From Bacteroides caecimuris (GTDB lineage: Bacteria; Bacteroidota; Bacteroidia; Bacteroidales; Bacteroidaceae): a stretch of DNA of 64,000 nt. This document shows, in pieces, positions 1-11,826 of the stretch. A program made the translations under genes and the position numbers. The stretch is from assembly GCF_001688725.2 (NCBI RefSeq), contig NZ_CP015401.2:4534001-4598000 (forward strand), read 5' to 3'. Each line of letters opens with the position of its first letter. Position 1 is the first letter of the stretch. A model generated the notes under the pieces. It worked only from the letters and a program-made list of their open reading frames with translations. It did not search any database and was not told the DNA's origin.

Positions 1-377
1 GCTACTATAATTCCATCCACCTGTTTCGCTTTGAATAACCGGATCATTCTGTTTTCTCTTTCTATTTCAGATTCAGAGCTACAAATCATTAATGAATAGC
101 CTTGTGTTTCCGCTTCCTTTTCTATAGAACGGGCAACTTTGGAGTAAAAAGAGTCTGTAATATCCGGTATGATTAATCCGATTGTGCCTGATATACCCGT
201 ATTTAGGCTTCTGGCTAATAAATTAGGCTGGTAATTCAACTGTTTGGCGCATTGAAAGACTTTTTCTTGTGTAGCAAGACTAATACCTTTTTCATCCCCC
301 TTACCAGAAAGTACCCAAGAGATTGTTGTCTTGGATAATTTTAAGGTTTCTGCTATGTCTTTAAGGGATGTTTTCAT
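1..377 (-). CDS. LacI-family transcriptional regulator, N-terminal part (cut by left edge)
   Basis: The minus strand reads from ATG at 377 and stays open to base 1, giving about 125 residues without a stop. The N-terminus is a LacI helix-turn-helix (MKTSLKDIAETLKLSKTTIS, then WVLSGKG) followed by the hinge region with LNYQPNLLARSL. The start of the periplasmic-binding-like sensor domain follows (GTIGLIIPDITDSFYSKVAR). Such proteins are cytoplasmic repressors that release DNA on binding a sugar or sugar phosphate. In Bacteroides they usually control nearby carbohydrate genes, which here would lie to the left of the window. The effector is unknown because most of the sensor domain is missing. 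A TATATTTG box on the minus strand at 410-417 supports this start. Confidence 0.9.
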   Translation of the reverse strand, partial: MKTSLKDIAETLKLSKTTISWVLSGKGDEKGISLATQEKVFQCAKQLNYQPNLLARSLNTGISGTIGLIIPDITDSFYSKVARSIEKEAETQGYSLMICSSESEIERENRMIRLFKAKQVDGIIV

Positions 378-409
378 AAACAGTATCTATTTAATCGGTT
401 AAGTGATGG

Positions 410-417
410 CAAATATA
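410..417 (-). promoter_or_regulatory. -7 box upstream of the LacI-type gene
   Basis: The minus strand reads TATATTTG, a perfect match to the Bacteroides -7 consensus TAnnTTTG. It lies 33 bases before the ATG at 377. No clear -33 TTTG was identified. Confidence 0.55.
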
Positions 418-535
418 TGAAAAAATATCTCATTATATAATAGTTGAGCAATATTTAACTAAATATTATTTTTTGATATAATAATTTGCAATTTAAAAAT
501 AACATAGAAATAAGGTGTAAACCAAAGAAAGTAAC

Positions 536-543
536 TATATTTG
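536..543 (+). promoter_or_regulatory. -7 box upstream of the CBM9-like gene
   Basis: TATATTTG matches the Bacteroides -7 consensus TAnnTTTG. It overlaps the TTG codon at 541 that would otherwise be a possible start, so transcription should begin near 550 and the ATG at 565 is the more likely start codon. Confidence 0.55.
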
Positions 544-564
544 TATCATTCAAACGAAAGATAT

Positions 565-1206
565 ATGAAAGTAAAGAAAATTAGTGCGGCTAACGTGGAG
601 GCTTGTTCGCTTCCTAAACTATTCGATGAAGAAAAAATAGATTTTCAGTCGATTCAGTGTGTCAATTGGGCTGAATATCCTTACAAACCTAAAGTGAATT
701 TTCGAATTGCTCACACACAGAACTCGATTTTGCTACATTTTAAAGTGAAAGAGGAGAGTGTACGTGCCAAGTATGGAAAAGATAACGGTTCTGTATGGAC
801 TGACTCCTGCGTGGAATTCTTTTCCATACCTGCAGGTGACGGGATCTATTATAATATAGAATGCAATTGCATCGGAACTATTCTGGTGGGTGCCGGACCT
901 GTGCGTAACAACCGCGAACATGCACCGAAAGAGGTGACTGCTCTTGTACAACGCTGGTCTAGTCTGGGTAATCAGCCTTTTGCTGAACGCATCGGTGAAA
1001 CGGACTGGGAAGTGGCCCTTATTATTCCGTATTCTGTGTTCTTTAAGCACCAGATTGATTCGCTCGACGGAAAGGAGATAAAAGCTAATTTCTATAAATG
1101 TGGCGATGAATTGCAGACCCCTCATTTCCTTTCATGGAATCCGATACAGATTGAACAGCCGGATTTCCACCGCCCTGATTTCTTCGGAACGTTGGAGTTT
1201 GAATAG
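565..1206 (+). CDS. CBM9-like carbohydrate-binding family protein
   Basis: This 213-residue protein resembles the CBM9-like (DOMON-related) beta-sandwich proteins common in Bacteroides. Visible family features are the pattern VNWAEYPYKPKVNFRIAHTQ, a central WTDSCVEFF segment, YNIECNCIG, and the closing SWNPI...FHRPDFFGTLEFE. No signal peptide or lipobox is seen, so it is probably cytoplasmic or its export route is not recognisable. A frame extends up to a TTG at 541, but the -7 box at 536-543 overlaps that codon, so ATG 565 is chosen. The gene stands alone: LacI is divergent upstream and lpxA is convergent downstream across a shared hairpin. The ligand is unknown; sugar binding is inferred from the family only. 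Confidence 0.75.
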   Translation: MKVKKISAANVEACSLPKLFDEEKIDFQSIQCVNWAEYPYKPKVNFRIAHTQNSILLHFKVKEESVRAKYGKDNGSVWTDSCVEFFSIPAGDGIYYNIECNCIGTILVGAGPVRNNREHAPKEVTALVQRWSSLGNQPFAERIGETDWEVALIIPYSVFFKHQIDSLDGKEIKANFYKCGDELQTPHFLSWNPIQIEQPDFHRPDFFGTLEFE

Positions 1207-1235
1207 TGAATTGAATCTTTGAATTTGAATATAAA

Positions 1236-1273
1236 AAAGAAGGTTGATACTTGAAAAAGTATCAACCTTCTTT
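1236..1273. terminator. Bidirectional hairpin between the CBM9-like gene and lpxA
   Basis: A perfect 17-bp inverted repeat (arms 1236-1252 and 1257-1273, AAAGAAGGTTGATACTT) encloses a GAAA loop. A-rich and T-rich flanks give U-tracts in both directions. It sits between two convergent genes and can terminate both. Confidence 0.85.
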
Positions 1274-1290
1274 ATATGGACTCACTTTGT

Positions 1291-2061
1291 TTATTTCACA
1301 ATCCCTCTTTCCGAGTTCTTCACGAAATTTACAATATTCTCGATCTCCTCACTCATAGGAACCTGATCGATGATCTTCTGTACAGCATCCTGAACGCTAA
1401 AATTACCCTGATAAATCAAACGGTATGCGTTGGCGATGTGACGGAGGACTCTTTCCGATGTATTGCGATGTTGCGAGAGAACCACAGCATTTACACCGTG
1501 ATATGCCACCGGATTTCCTGACATGATAACGTATGGAGGCACATCCTTAGATATACGGCATCCACTTTGTACCAGTGTCCAGCTACCTATATGACAATAT
1601 TGGTGTAAGGTGACATTGCCACTTAGGATAGCGCAATCATCTAACGTACATTCTCCTGCAATAGTGGTGCCAATACCTACCACACAGTTATTGTTAATTT
1701 GTACGTCATGGCAAAGATGTACTTTATCCATCAGGTAGTTCCCGTTTCCGATTTTGGTAGCATTGCCGGCAAATGTAGCGCGGCTGATTACTACATTCTC
1801 ACGAATATCGTTATTATCTCCGATAATCAAGCTGCTTTCTTCTCCAGTATAGTGGAAATCTTGCGGTTCCGCTCCGAGGACAGCATTCTGATGTACCTTG
1901 TTTCCTTTTCCCATTTTAGTACCTTGCAGGATACTAGCGTAAGACATGATGACGCAGTCATCCCCGATCTCTACATTCTTTTCAATGTAGGCAAAAGGCT
2001 GAACGGTTACATTCTTGCCCAGCTTTGCTTCGGGATCTACATAAGCTAACGGACTAATCAT
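1291..2061 (-). CDS. lpxA: Acyl-ACP--UDP-N-acetylglucosamine O-acyltransferase (LpxA type)
   Basis: LpxA catalyses the first step of lipid A synthesis, moving a hydroxyacyl chain from ACP to the 3-OH of UDP-GlcNAc in the cytoplasm. The 256-residue length is typical. The first ~190 residues are hexapeptide repeats of a left-handed beta-helix (for example IGDDCVIMS, IGDNNDIRENVV), and the C-terminal helical domain begins near residue 195. The HLCHDV segment holds the likely catalytic base, His118 (E. coli His125 equivalent). The GNPVAYHGVN segment is also typical. The gene starts 18 bases after the oprM-like stop, so it appears to be the last gene of the efflux operon. That is unusual: lpxA normally sits with lpxD/lpxC/fabZ. 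It may be a second lpxA copy, which the window alone cannot show. Confidence 0.9.
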   Translation of the reverse strand: MISPLAYVDPEAKLGKNVTVQPFAYIEKNVEIGDDCVIMSYASILQGTKMGKGNKVHQNAVLGAEPQDFHYTGEESSLIIGDNNDIRENVVISRATFAGNATKIGNGNYLMDKVHLCHDVQINNNCVVGIGTTIAGECTLDDCAILSGNVTLHQYCHIGSWTLVQSGCRISKDVPPYVIMSGNPVAYHGVNAVVLSQHRNTSERVLRHIANAYRLIYQGNFSVQDAVQKIIDQVPMSEEIENIVNFVKNSERGIVK

Positions 2062-2079
2062 AATAGTATATGTTTAAAG

Positions 2080-3483
2080 TTATTCTTCTCTTCCACCACC
2101 CAGTGCCTGGTAAAGGCTTACTACGGCCTGCATCCGGTCAAAGCAATCAGAAACCTGTGAGATTTGTGCGCTCAAGTAAGCCTGCTGTGCAGACAATACT
2201 TCCAGGTAGGTTGAAGTCCCTAAGTTAAACAATTCTTTTGTGTCTTCCGAGGCTTTCTTAGCAGATTCTACTTGCATTTGACGTGACTCTACCTTTTCAC
2301 TTGTCTTTTGGTATAAACTTAGCGCATTGCTGACTTCACTTCCGGCGTTTAAAAGTGTTTGCTGGAAGGAAAGTTTAGCTTGTTCTTCCTGTGCTTTTGC
2401 AGCTTTCAGCCGGGCTATATTCTGCCCCCGGTAGAATAGAGGCTGCGTAAGTGAACCAATGGCAGAAGCCAACAACTTACCCGGATTTATAATCGCACTT
2501 CCGGCGCTGTTTGTCCATCCCGCAGAGCCGCTAAGCGTGATTTGCGGATAGAATGCAGCACGTGCCGAATTTGTATTGTAATAGCAACTTGCCAATGACA
2601 TTTCGGCTGCTTTCACGTCCGGGCGGTTGGATAGCAATTGAATAGGTATACCTGCGGAAAGTTCCGTCGGAAGTACTTGTGCTTCCAATACACCACGTTT
2701 GATGGCGTGGGGAGCTTCTCCGAGGAAAGTGGACAGGGCATTTTCTGTTTCACGGATGCTTTGTTCAATGTCGGGAATAGTGGCAAGTACTTGCGCATAG
2801 GCAGCCTTGCTCTGTTCTACGCTTGCCGAATTGATATTGTACATAGCAGAATTTTTCATTGCTTCCATTGTCTCGGCATTCTTTTTCAGAATTTCAGCCG
2901 TGGCTTTGGTTATTTCCAGTTGGCGGTCCAACATCATTAATGTATAATACATATTGGCGATGTTAGAGACAACTTGTGTTTGTACTGCCTGGCGGTAAGC
3001 TTTCATTTGCTTCAGTGTAACTTGCGCATTTCGTTTCGAGTTTAGTAACTGGCCGAATAAATCGACTTGCCAGCTAGCTGTAACAGGCAGTGAGTAAGTT
3101 TTTGTAGCTGCATTCTTGTCAAAGCTGCTGATCGTTCCTTGCGGAGACAATCCTAATGACGGGGCATAAGCCAGGCGTGCCGACATGAGGGACGCTTCTG
3201 CGGCTTTCACATTTTGAGCAGCGGACAAGAGGTTGGTGTTTTGTTTCAGTCCCGTTTCGATGAGAGACTGGAGTTGCGGGTCGGTGAAGACTTCCTTCCA
3301 CGGCAGATTGCCGAAATTAGTTGTATCCGAGGCCAGCGTATCGTTCTCCGCAACCGGATCGCGATACAGGCCGGAAGTGGTGATGTTTTCGGGTCTGTCA
3401 TACGACTTATAGATGTGGCAGCTGCTCAAGAGAGCAGTTGCGCACAACATATATAGAATCTGTTTCTTCATATCGAATTTCAT
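2080..3483 (-). CDS. RND efflux outer-membrane channel lipoprotein (OprM/NodT family)
   Basis: This is the outer-membrane channel that completes the tripartite pump with the AcrB- and AcrA-type proteins encoded just upstream. The N-terminus (MKKQILYMLCATALLSSC) is a lipoprotein signal with a lipobox Cys. Two OEP repeats follow, each with long helices and a small beta-hairpin; the SLPVTASWQVDLFG and GSLTQPLFYRGQNIARL segments are typical. The 467-residue length is normal for NodT-family factors. The ATG at 3483 overlaps the acrB stop as TAATG, pointing to translational coupling; an alternative ATG lies at 3471. The exported substrate cannot be read from sequence. Confidence 0.93.
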   Translation of the reverse strand: MKFDMKKQILYMLCATALLSSCHIYKSYDRPENITTSGLYRDPVAENDTLASDTTNFGNLPWKEVFTDPQLQSLIETGLKQNTNLLSAAQNVKAAEASLMSARLAYAPSLGLSPQGTISSFDKNAATKTYSLPVTASWQVDLFGQLLNSKRNAQVTLKQMKAYRQAVQTQVVSNIANMYYTLMMLDRQLEITKATAEILKKNAETMEAMKNSAMYNINSASVEQSKAAYAQVLATIPDIEQSIRETENALSTFLGEAPHAIKRGVLEAQVLPTELSAGIPIQLLSNRPDVKAAEMSLASCYYNTNSARAAFYPQITLSGSAGWTNSAGSAIINPGKLLASAIGSLTQPLFYRGQNIARLKAAKAQEEQAKLSFQQTLLNAGSEVSNALSLYQKTSEKVESRQMQVESAKKASEDTKELFNLGTSTYLEVLSAQQAYLSAQISQVSDCFDRMQAVVSLYQALGGGREE

Positions 3484-6400
3484 TATTTAGCGTATTGTTC
3501 AATCTCTGTTACGGCATCTGTATTGTCGATATCTTCCCATTCCATCGGTTTAACCTTCTCTTGCAGATACTGGAAGATGACAAACAAGACAGGAACGATG
3601 AAAATCTGGCAAATCATACCGATTAACATACCACCGATAGAAGCTGTACCCAGTGTACGGTTACCGTGGGCACCTACACCAAAGGCAAACATCAATGGAA
3701 GCAAGCCGACTACCATAGCCAATGATGTCATCAAAATCGGGCGGAGACGGGCACCGGCACCCAATACAGCTGCCCAAGTGATGCTCATACCCATTTTGCG
3801 ACGGTCGAGGGCGAACTCTACAATCAAGATGGCATTCTTTGCCAACAGACCCATCAACATGATTAACGCGATCTGCATATAGATATTATTGGACATCGTA
3901 CCCAGAATCATCTTCAATGCCGAAATATTACCGATAGCACTTACACCGTTCACAAACAGGAAACTGCCTAACAGACCGAACGGAACGGATAACAATACAG
4001 CCAGCGGAAGAATGTAACTTTCGTACTGTGCACTCAACAATAAATAAACGAATACGAAACAGAGCACAAAAATCAGTCCGGTAGCACTTCCGCTACTTTG
4101 AGCCTCTTCACGCGCCATACCTCCTAATTCATACGTATAACCGGTAGGCAGGTTTTCTTGGGCAACCTCAGCAAGGGCAGTCAATGCCTGACCGGATGTA
4201 TAACCGCTTGCCGGAGCTACCATTACTTTCATAGAGGTATAAAGGTTGAAACGGCTGATAATATCCGGACCATATACTTTCTCCACAGAGATGAACTGGG
4301 CAATCGGGGCCATCTCACCTGCACTATTACGCACCTTGATATTCTTCAAAGACTCCAAGTTTTTGCGTGACAATGGATCTGACTGAATCATAACACGATA
4401 CATCTTACCGAAACGGTTGAAGTTGGATGCATACAAACCTCCGTAATATCCTTGCATGGTAGTGAGGATATCGCTCGGGCTGATACCTGCTTTTTTACAA
4501 GCTGCTGCATCGATGTCGATCATGTATTGCGGGAAATTCGGGTTGAAGGAAGTCTTTGCCGAATTGATTTCCGGACGTGCTTCCAGTGCTGCCGTGTAAT
4601 CATTAACCACATCAAAGAATTTGTTCAGGTCACCACCAGTCTTATCTTGCATATTTACCTCAATATCCGTAGACGCCGAATAACCCGGGATCATAGGAGG
4701 AGCGAAGAACAATACCTGTGCTTCTTTGATAATCTTCTGTGCACGCATATATAAGGAACCGACTACAACGTCTGAATTCTGTATCATGGAACGTTCGTCC
4801 CAGTTTTTCAGTTTGATGATGAAAGAGCCGTATGACGGTCCCTGGCCACCGATAAAGCTGAATCCGGAAATCATGGTACGTGACAATACCGCAGGATCGG
4901 AAGCGATCAGACTATCTACACGTGCCAGGATTTTTTCAGAACGGTCTTGGGAAGTACCCGGAGGCAATGTTACTGCTCCCATCAGCGTTCCGGTATCTTC
5001 ATTAGGCACCATACCTGTCGGAGTGGTGTTCATGAAGAATACAAGTATCGCAATGGAAGCGACAACTAATCCCATAGACAACCATTTCTTCTGGATAAAG
5101 AACAGTACTCTTTTCTTATAACGTTTCAGAATTGATTCGTATGTATCGTTGAATTTGTTTTTAAACTTCTTCGTACTCATTCCGATCAGTGCCAGAATAC
5201 TAAGCACTACGAAAATTGCAGTAACTATCGGATTGATACTGAACAAACCAAAGATCATGCCGAGAATGGCAATAAGTGTGAAAGTAAGTGTAATTCCCGG
5301 ATGCAACATCTTTCCGATAGCCTCGGTATATCTATTGATCATGGTTGTATGGGCTGCCGTATAGGCTACTTTCATACGTTCTTTTAATGTGGAGTCTTCC
5401 GTTGTTCCGTCTTCTTTTTTGTGAGGTTTCAGAAGAACGGCGCACAAAGCCGGACTCAATGTCAATGCGTTCAATGCGGATAGACCGATAGAGATTGCCA
5501 TAGTCATACCGAACTGACGATAGAATGTTCCTGCTGTACCTCCCATGAAACTTACCGGAACGAATACGGCCATCATGACCAACGTAATAGATACGATAGC
5601 ACCGCCCAATTCATTCATGGCATCGATAGAAGCCAGACGGGCAGATGTATAACCTTGGTCAAGCTTGGCATGCACACCCTCGACGACGACAATCGCATCG
5701 TCGACGACAATCGCAATAGCAAGCACGAGCGCACATAACGTCAACAAGTTCAAACTGAATCCTACCAGAGATAGGATGAAGAAAGTACCGATCAACGCTA
5801 CCGGAATAGCAATAGTCGGGATCAAGGTAGAACGCAAATCCTGCAAAAAGATATACACTACGATAAACACCAGGATAAATGCTTCGAACAACGTCTTCAA
5901 CACCTCATGGATAGAGGCGAAGAGGAAGTCGTTGGCATTCATGGAGATGTTCAGCTTCAATCCGGCAGGTAACGTTTTGGAAGCTTCGTCCAACAGTGCT
6001 TCAATATCACTGATGGTTTGTGTCGCATTGGTTCCTGCCATTTGGTACACAATACAAGTTACAGCCTTATGACCGTTTACACGGTTGGTAAAGTTATATC
6101 CCAAACGGTCCATCTGGACTTCGGCTATATCTTTCAGACGGAGCACTTCACCGTCAGGCAGAGATTTGATTACGATGTTTTCAAACTCTTCAGGCTGTTG
6201 CAGACGTCCTTTATAGCGGATGGTGTATTGGAAAGTCTGGTTACTGCGTTCGCCAAACTGTCCCGGAGCAGCTTCCACGTTCTGTTCTGCCAGAGCTGCG
6301 GATACATCGCTCGGGATGAGTTGGTATTGTGCCATTACATCTGGTCGTAACCAGATACGCATAGAATAATCCTGTCCCATCACAGAGGCGTCACCAACAC

Positions 6401-6914
6401 CCGGCACACGTTGTACTTGTGGGATTAGATTGATTTTAGCGTAGTTCTCAATAAACGATTCGCTGTATGTGTCTGTTTCATCGTAGAGAGAGAATACTAC
6501 CAGCATAGAAGTCTGGCGTTTTTGAGTGGTTACACCGACTCTGGTTACTTCGGCCGGCAACAGACCTTGTGCCATAGAAACACGGTTTTGTACATTGACC
6601 GCTGCCATGTCCGGGTCTGTTCCTTGTTTAAAGTAGATGGATATTTCACCAGAACCCGTGTTGGAAGCGGTTGAGGTCATATACATCATGTTTTCTACAC
6701 CGTTGATTTGTTCCTCTAGCGGAGCAATCACGGAATTCAATACGGTCGATGCACTGGCTCCCGTATAGGTGGCTCTTACCGAAACGGTAGGAGGCGCGAT
6801 GTCCGGATACTGCGTGATAGGCAGTGTTGCCAATCCGATAGCCCCCAGGATGACTATCAGGATAGAAATAACGGTTGATAGTACCGGACGGTTAATAAAT
6901 CTATCTAATTTCAT
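3483..6914 (-). CDS. RND efflux inner-membrane transporter, hydrophobe/amphiphile family (AcrB type)
   Basis: This proton-driven transporter captures compounds in the periplasm and inner membrane and passes them to the channel. The N-terminus MKLDRFINRPVLSTVIS is the usual TM1. The PDIAPPTVSVRATYTGAS porter segment and the paired TM4 aspartates (AIAIVVDDAIVVVEG, about residues 400-415) of the proton relay are present, as is the TM10-12 block (SVPFGLLGS, LAKNAILIVEFA, GARLRPILMTS). At 1143 residues it is about 90 longer than the usual 1040-1050. The excess lies between TM6 and TM7 and holds two extra hydrophobic stretches (LTLTFTLIAILGMIFGLF-like and IVTAIFVVLSILALIGM). The gene is 16 bases downstream of the acrA-type gene and overlaps the next gene by one base. 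Confidence 0.95.
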   Translation of the reverse strand: MKLDRFINRPVLSTVISILIVILGAIGLATLPITQYPDIAPPTVSVRATYTGASASTVLNSVIAPLEEQINGVENMMYMTSTASNTGSGEISIYFKQGTDPDMAAVNVQNRVSMAQGLLPAEVTRVGVTTQKRQTSMLVVFSLYDETDTYSESFIENYAKINLIPQVQRVPGVGDASVMGQDYSMRIWLRPDVMAQYQLIPSDVSAALAEQNVEAAPGQFGERSNQTFQYTIRYKGRLQQPEEFENIVIKSLPDGEVLRLKDIAEVQMDRLGYNFTNRVNGHKAVTCIVYQMAGTNATQTISDIEALLDEASKTLPAGLKLNISMNANDFLFASIHEVLKTLFEAFILVFIVVYIFLQDLRSTLIPTIAIPVALIGTFFILSLVGFSLNLLTLCALVLAIAIVVDDAIVVVEGVHAKLDQGYTSARLASIDAMNELGGAIVSITLVMMAVFVPVSFMGGTAGTFYRQFGMTMAISIGLSALNALTLSPALCAVLLKPHKKEDGTTEDSTLKERMKVAYTAAHTTMINRYTEAIGKMLHPGITLTFTLIAILGMIFGLFSINPIVTAIFVVLSILALIGMSTKKFKNKFNDTYESILKRYKKRVLFFIQKKWLSMGLVVASIAILVFFMNTTPTGMVPNEDTGTLMGAVTLPPGTSQDRSEKILARVDSLIASDPAVLSRTMISGFSFIGGQGPSYGSFIIKLKNWDERSMIQNSDVVVGSLYMRAQKIIKEAQVLFFAPPMIPGYSASTDIEVNMQDKTGGDLNKFFDVVNDYTAALEARPEINSAKTSFNPNFPQYMIDIDAAACKKAGISPSDILTTMQGYYGGLYASNFNRFGKMYRVMIQSDPLSRKNLESLKNIKVRNSAGEMAPIAQFISVEKVYGPDIISRFNLYTSMKVMVAPASGYTSGQALTALAEVAQENLPTGYTYELGGMAREEAQSSGSATGLIFVLCFVFVYLLLSAQYESYILPLAVLLSVPFGLLGSFLFVNGVSAIGNISALKMILGTMSNNIYMQIALIMLMGLLAKNAILIVEFALDRRKMGMSITWAAVLGAGARLRPILMTSLAMVVGLLPLMFAFGVGAHGNRTLGTASIGGMLIGMICQIFIVPVLFVIFQYLQEKVKPMEWEDIDNTDAVTEIEQYAK

Positions 6915-6930
6915 AATGATTATCTGATTA

Positions 6931-8106
6931 TTAGTTGAAGGCTGTGGCTAAATTACCGTCGCGTTGGTCTTTCAAATGTTGTTGATAGTTTGCTTCTTTT
7001 TGCGCCGGTGTGATAGGCTGAACCTTCTGGCCATCTTTCAGGTTTTGTACTCCTTCGATTACGATTTTATCTCCTGAATTCAAACCGGAAGTAACCAAGT
7101 ACTCTTTTCCGTTATCTAGATTGAAGATTTTGATTTCTGTATATTTTACCGTGTTGTCCGGTTGCAAAACATAAACGAACTTCTTATCCTGGATTTCTAC
7201 TGTTGCAGACTGCGGTATAGTGATTACATTCTCCATGGTATAAGGAATCAGAACGTTTGCAGTACCTCCGCTACGCAATACATGTTCCTTATTCGGGAAG
7301 ATAGCACGGATGCTTACCGAACCGGTAGATTGGTCGATAACGCCTGTGATAGCATCTACTTTACCCTCTATATCGTATGTGGAACCATCAATTAATTGCA
7401 GTTTGATAGTCGGCATTTTGCTGATTTCTTCTTTGATAGTGCTACCGGACTTGGTCATTGCCAGCAATTCCTTTTCTGTCATTGAGAAGTATACATATAC
7501 TTCGTCAATCTCGGATACAGTAGTCATCGGCGTAGCGATAGAAGGGCTTACCAATGCTCCTACACGATAAGGGATATTGTTGATAACGCCATCTGACGGA
7601 CTTTTAACTTGTGTGAATGACAAGTTCTGTTGAGCAGTGGTCAGTTGCGCTTTTGCTTGTGCCAACTGAGCTTTAGTCTGTGCCAAGGAGTTTTCTGCCA
7701 TTGCCAGGTCATAGTCACTGATGATTTGCTTTTTGTTCAACTCTTTCTTATTGTCATACGTCATCTGTTGGGTACTCACTGCTGCTTCTGCTGTAGCCAC
7801 TGCTGCTTTGGCAGTGCGTACAGCTGCTTCGTATTGAGTCGGATCAACAATGAACAGCACTTGCCCTTTACGTACAGCTGCTCCTTCGTCTACACAGAGT
7901 CTCGTGATGAAGCCCGATACTTGGGGGCGGATTTCTACATCTTGTTTACCTTTAATTGTAGCCGGATAGGCAGTTGTTAAATTAGCAGTCGTTTTTTGTA
8001 ACTCTTGTACTGCATATTCAGGGACCTTTCCTGTGTCATTGCTCTTATTGCCACAACTAGACAAAAGGACTACACAAAATGCAAATAAAACAATTCTACT
8101 TTTCAT
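6931..8106 (-). CDS. RND efflux periplasmic adaptor lipoprotein (AcrA/MFP family)
   Basis: The adaptor bridges the inner-membrane pump and the outer-membrane channel. The N-terminus (MKSRIVLFAFCVVLLSSCG) is a lipoprotein signal with Cys at about residue 18. A lipoyl-like half-motif (EIRPQVSGFITRLCVDEGAAVRKGQ begins near residue 60), an Ala/Gln-rich coiled-coil hairpin (about 100-165), the second lipoyl half (VKSPSDGVINNIPYRVGALV), a beta-barrel and a membrane-proximal domain follow. The 391-residue length fits the family. It is the first gene of the acrA-acrB-oprM-lpxA run. No TetR or AraC regulator is adjacent; the hairpin at 8191-8222 in its probable leader is the only visible control element. 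Confidence 0.95.
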   Translation of the reverse strand: MKSRIVLFAFCVVLLSSCGNKSNDTGKVPEYAVQELQKTTANLTTAYPATIKGKQDVEIRPQVSGFITRLCVDEGAAVRKGQVLFIVDPTQYEAAVRTAKAAVATAEAAVSTQQMTYDNKKELNKKQIISDYDLAMAENSLAQTKAQLAQAKAQLTTAQQNLSFTQVKSPSDGVINNIPYRVGALVSPSIATPMTTVSEIDEVYVYFSMTEKELLAMTKSGSTIKEEISKMPTIKLQLIDGSTYDIEGKVDAITGVIDQSTGSVSIRAIFPNKEHVLRSGGTANVLIPYTMENVITIPQSATVEIQDKKFVYVLQPDNTVKYTEIKIFNLDNGKEYLVTSGLNSGDKIVIEGVQNLKDGQKVQPITPAQKEANYQQHLKDQRDGNLATAFN

Positions 8107-8190
8107 ACTTAAATATCTGTTTTTTAATTTAATGCGTTTGTTTCCAGTGTGCTGTTCATCTATATAGATAAGGGGGTTAAGGAAGAAAAA

Positions 8191-8222
8191 CCGGAAACTA
8201 AATTGCCTAATTTAGTTTCCGG
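8191..8222 (-). terminator. Perfect hairpin with U-tract between the GH2 gene and the efflux operon
   Basis: The arms at 8191-8204 and 8209-8222 (CCGGAAACTAAATT) form a 14-bp perfect stem with a 4-base loop. On the minus strand it is followed by TTTTTCTTCC, as in intrinsic terminators. It lies 63 bases after the GH2 stop, so ending that transcript is the simplest role. However, a TAATTTTG box lies immediately upstream at 8225-8232, so an efflux-operon transcript starting there would begin with this hairpin. Confidence 0.8.
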
Positions 8223-8224
8223 TT

Positions 8225-8232
8225 GCAAAATT
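8225..8232 (-). promoter_or_regulatory. Candidate -7 box for the efflux operon
   Basis: The minus strand reads TAATTTTG, matching TAnnTTTG. It is 119 bases upstream of the adaptor ATG and directly abuts the hairpin at 8191-8222. No other match was seen between the GH2 stop and the adaptor start. The assignment is inferred from consensus only. Confidence 0.35.
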
Positions 8233-8285
8233 ACTTTAAATTCGGTATTCTTGTTCTCTGATACCGTGTTTTTTAACTATGTTTT

Positions 8286-11826
<3,541 letters not shown>

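Noticed and set aside
541..564. TTG start for the CBM9-like gene
   Set aside because: The codon lies within a -7 promoter box, so it would not be in the transcript.
5665..6072. Open frame of 135 codons opposite acrB
   Set aside because: It is the antisense shadow of a highly constrained membrane-protein gene; its composition is low complexity and has no start signal.
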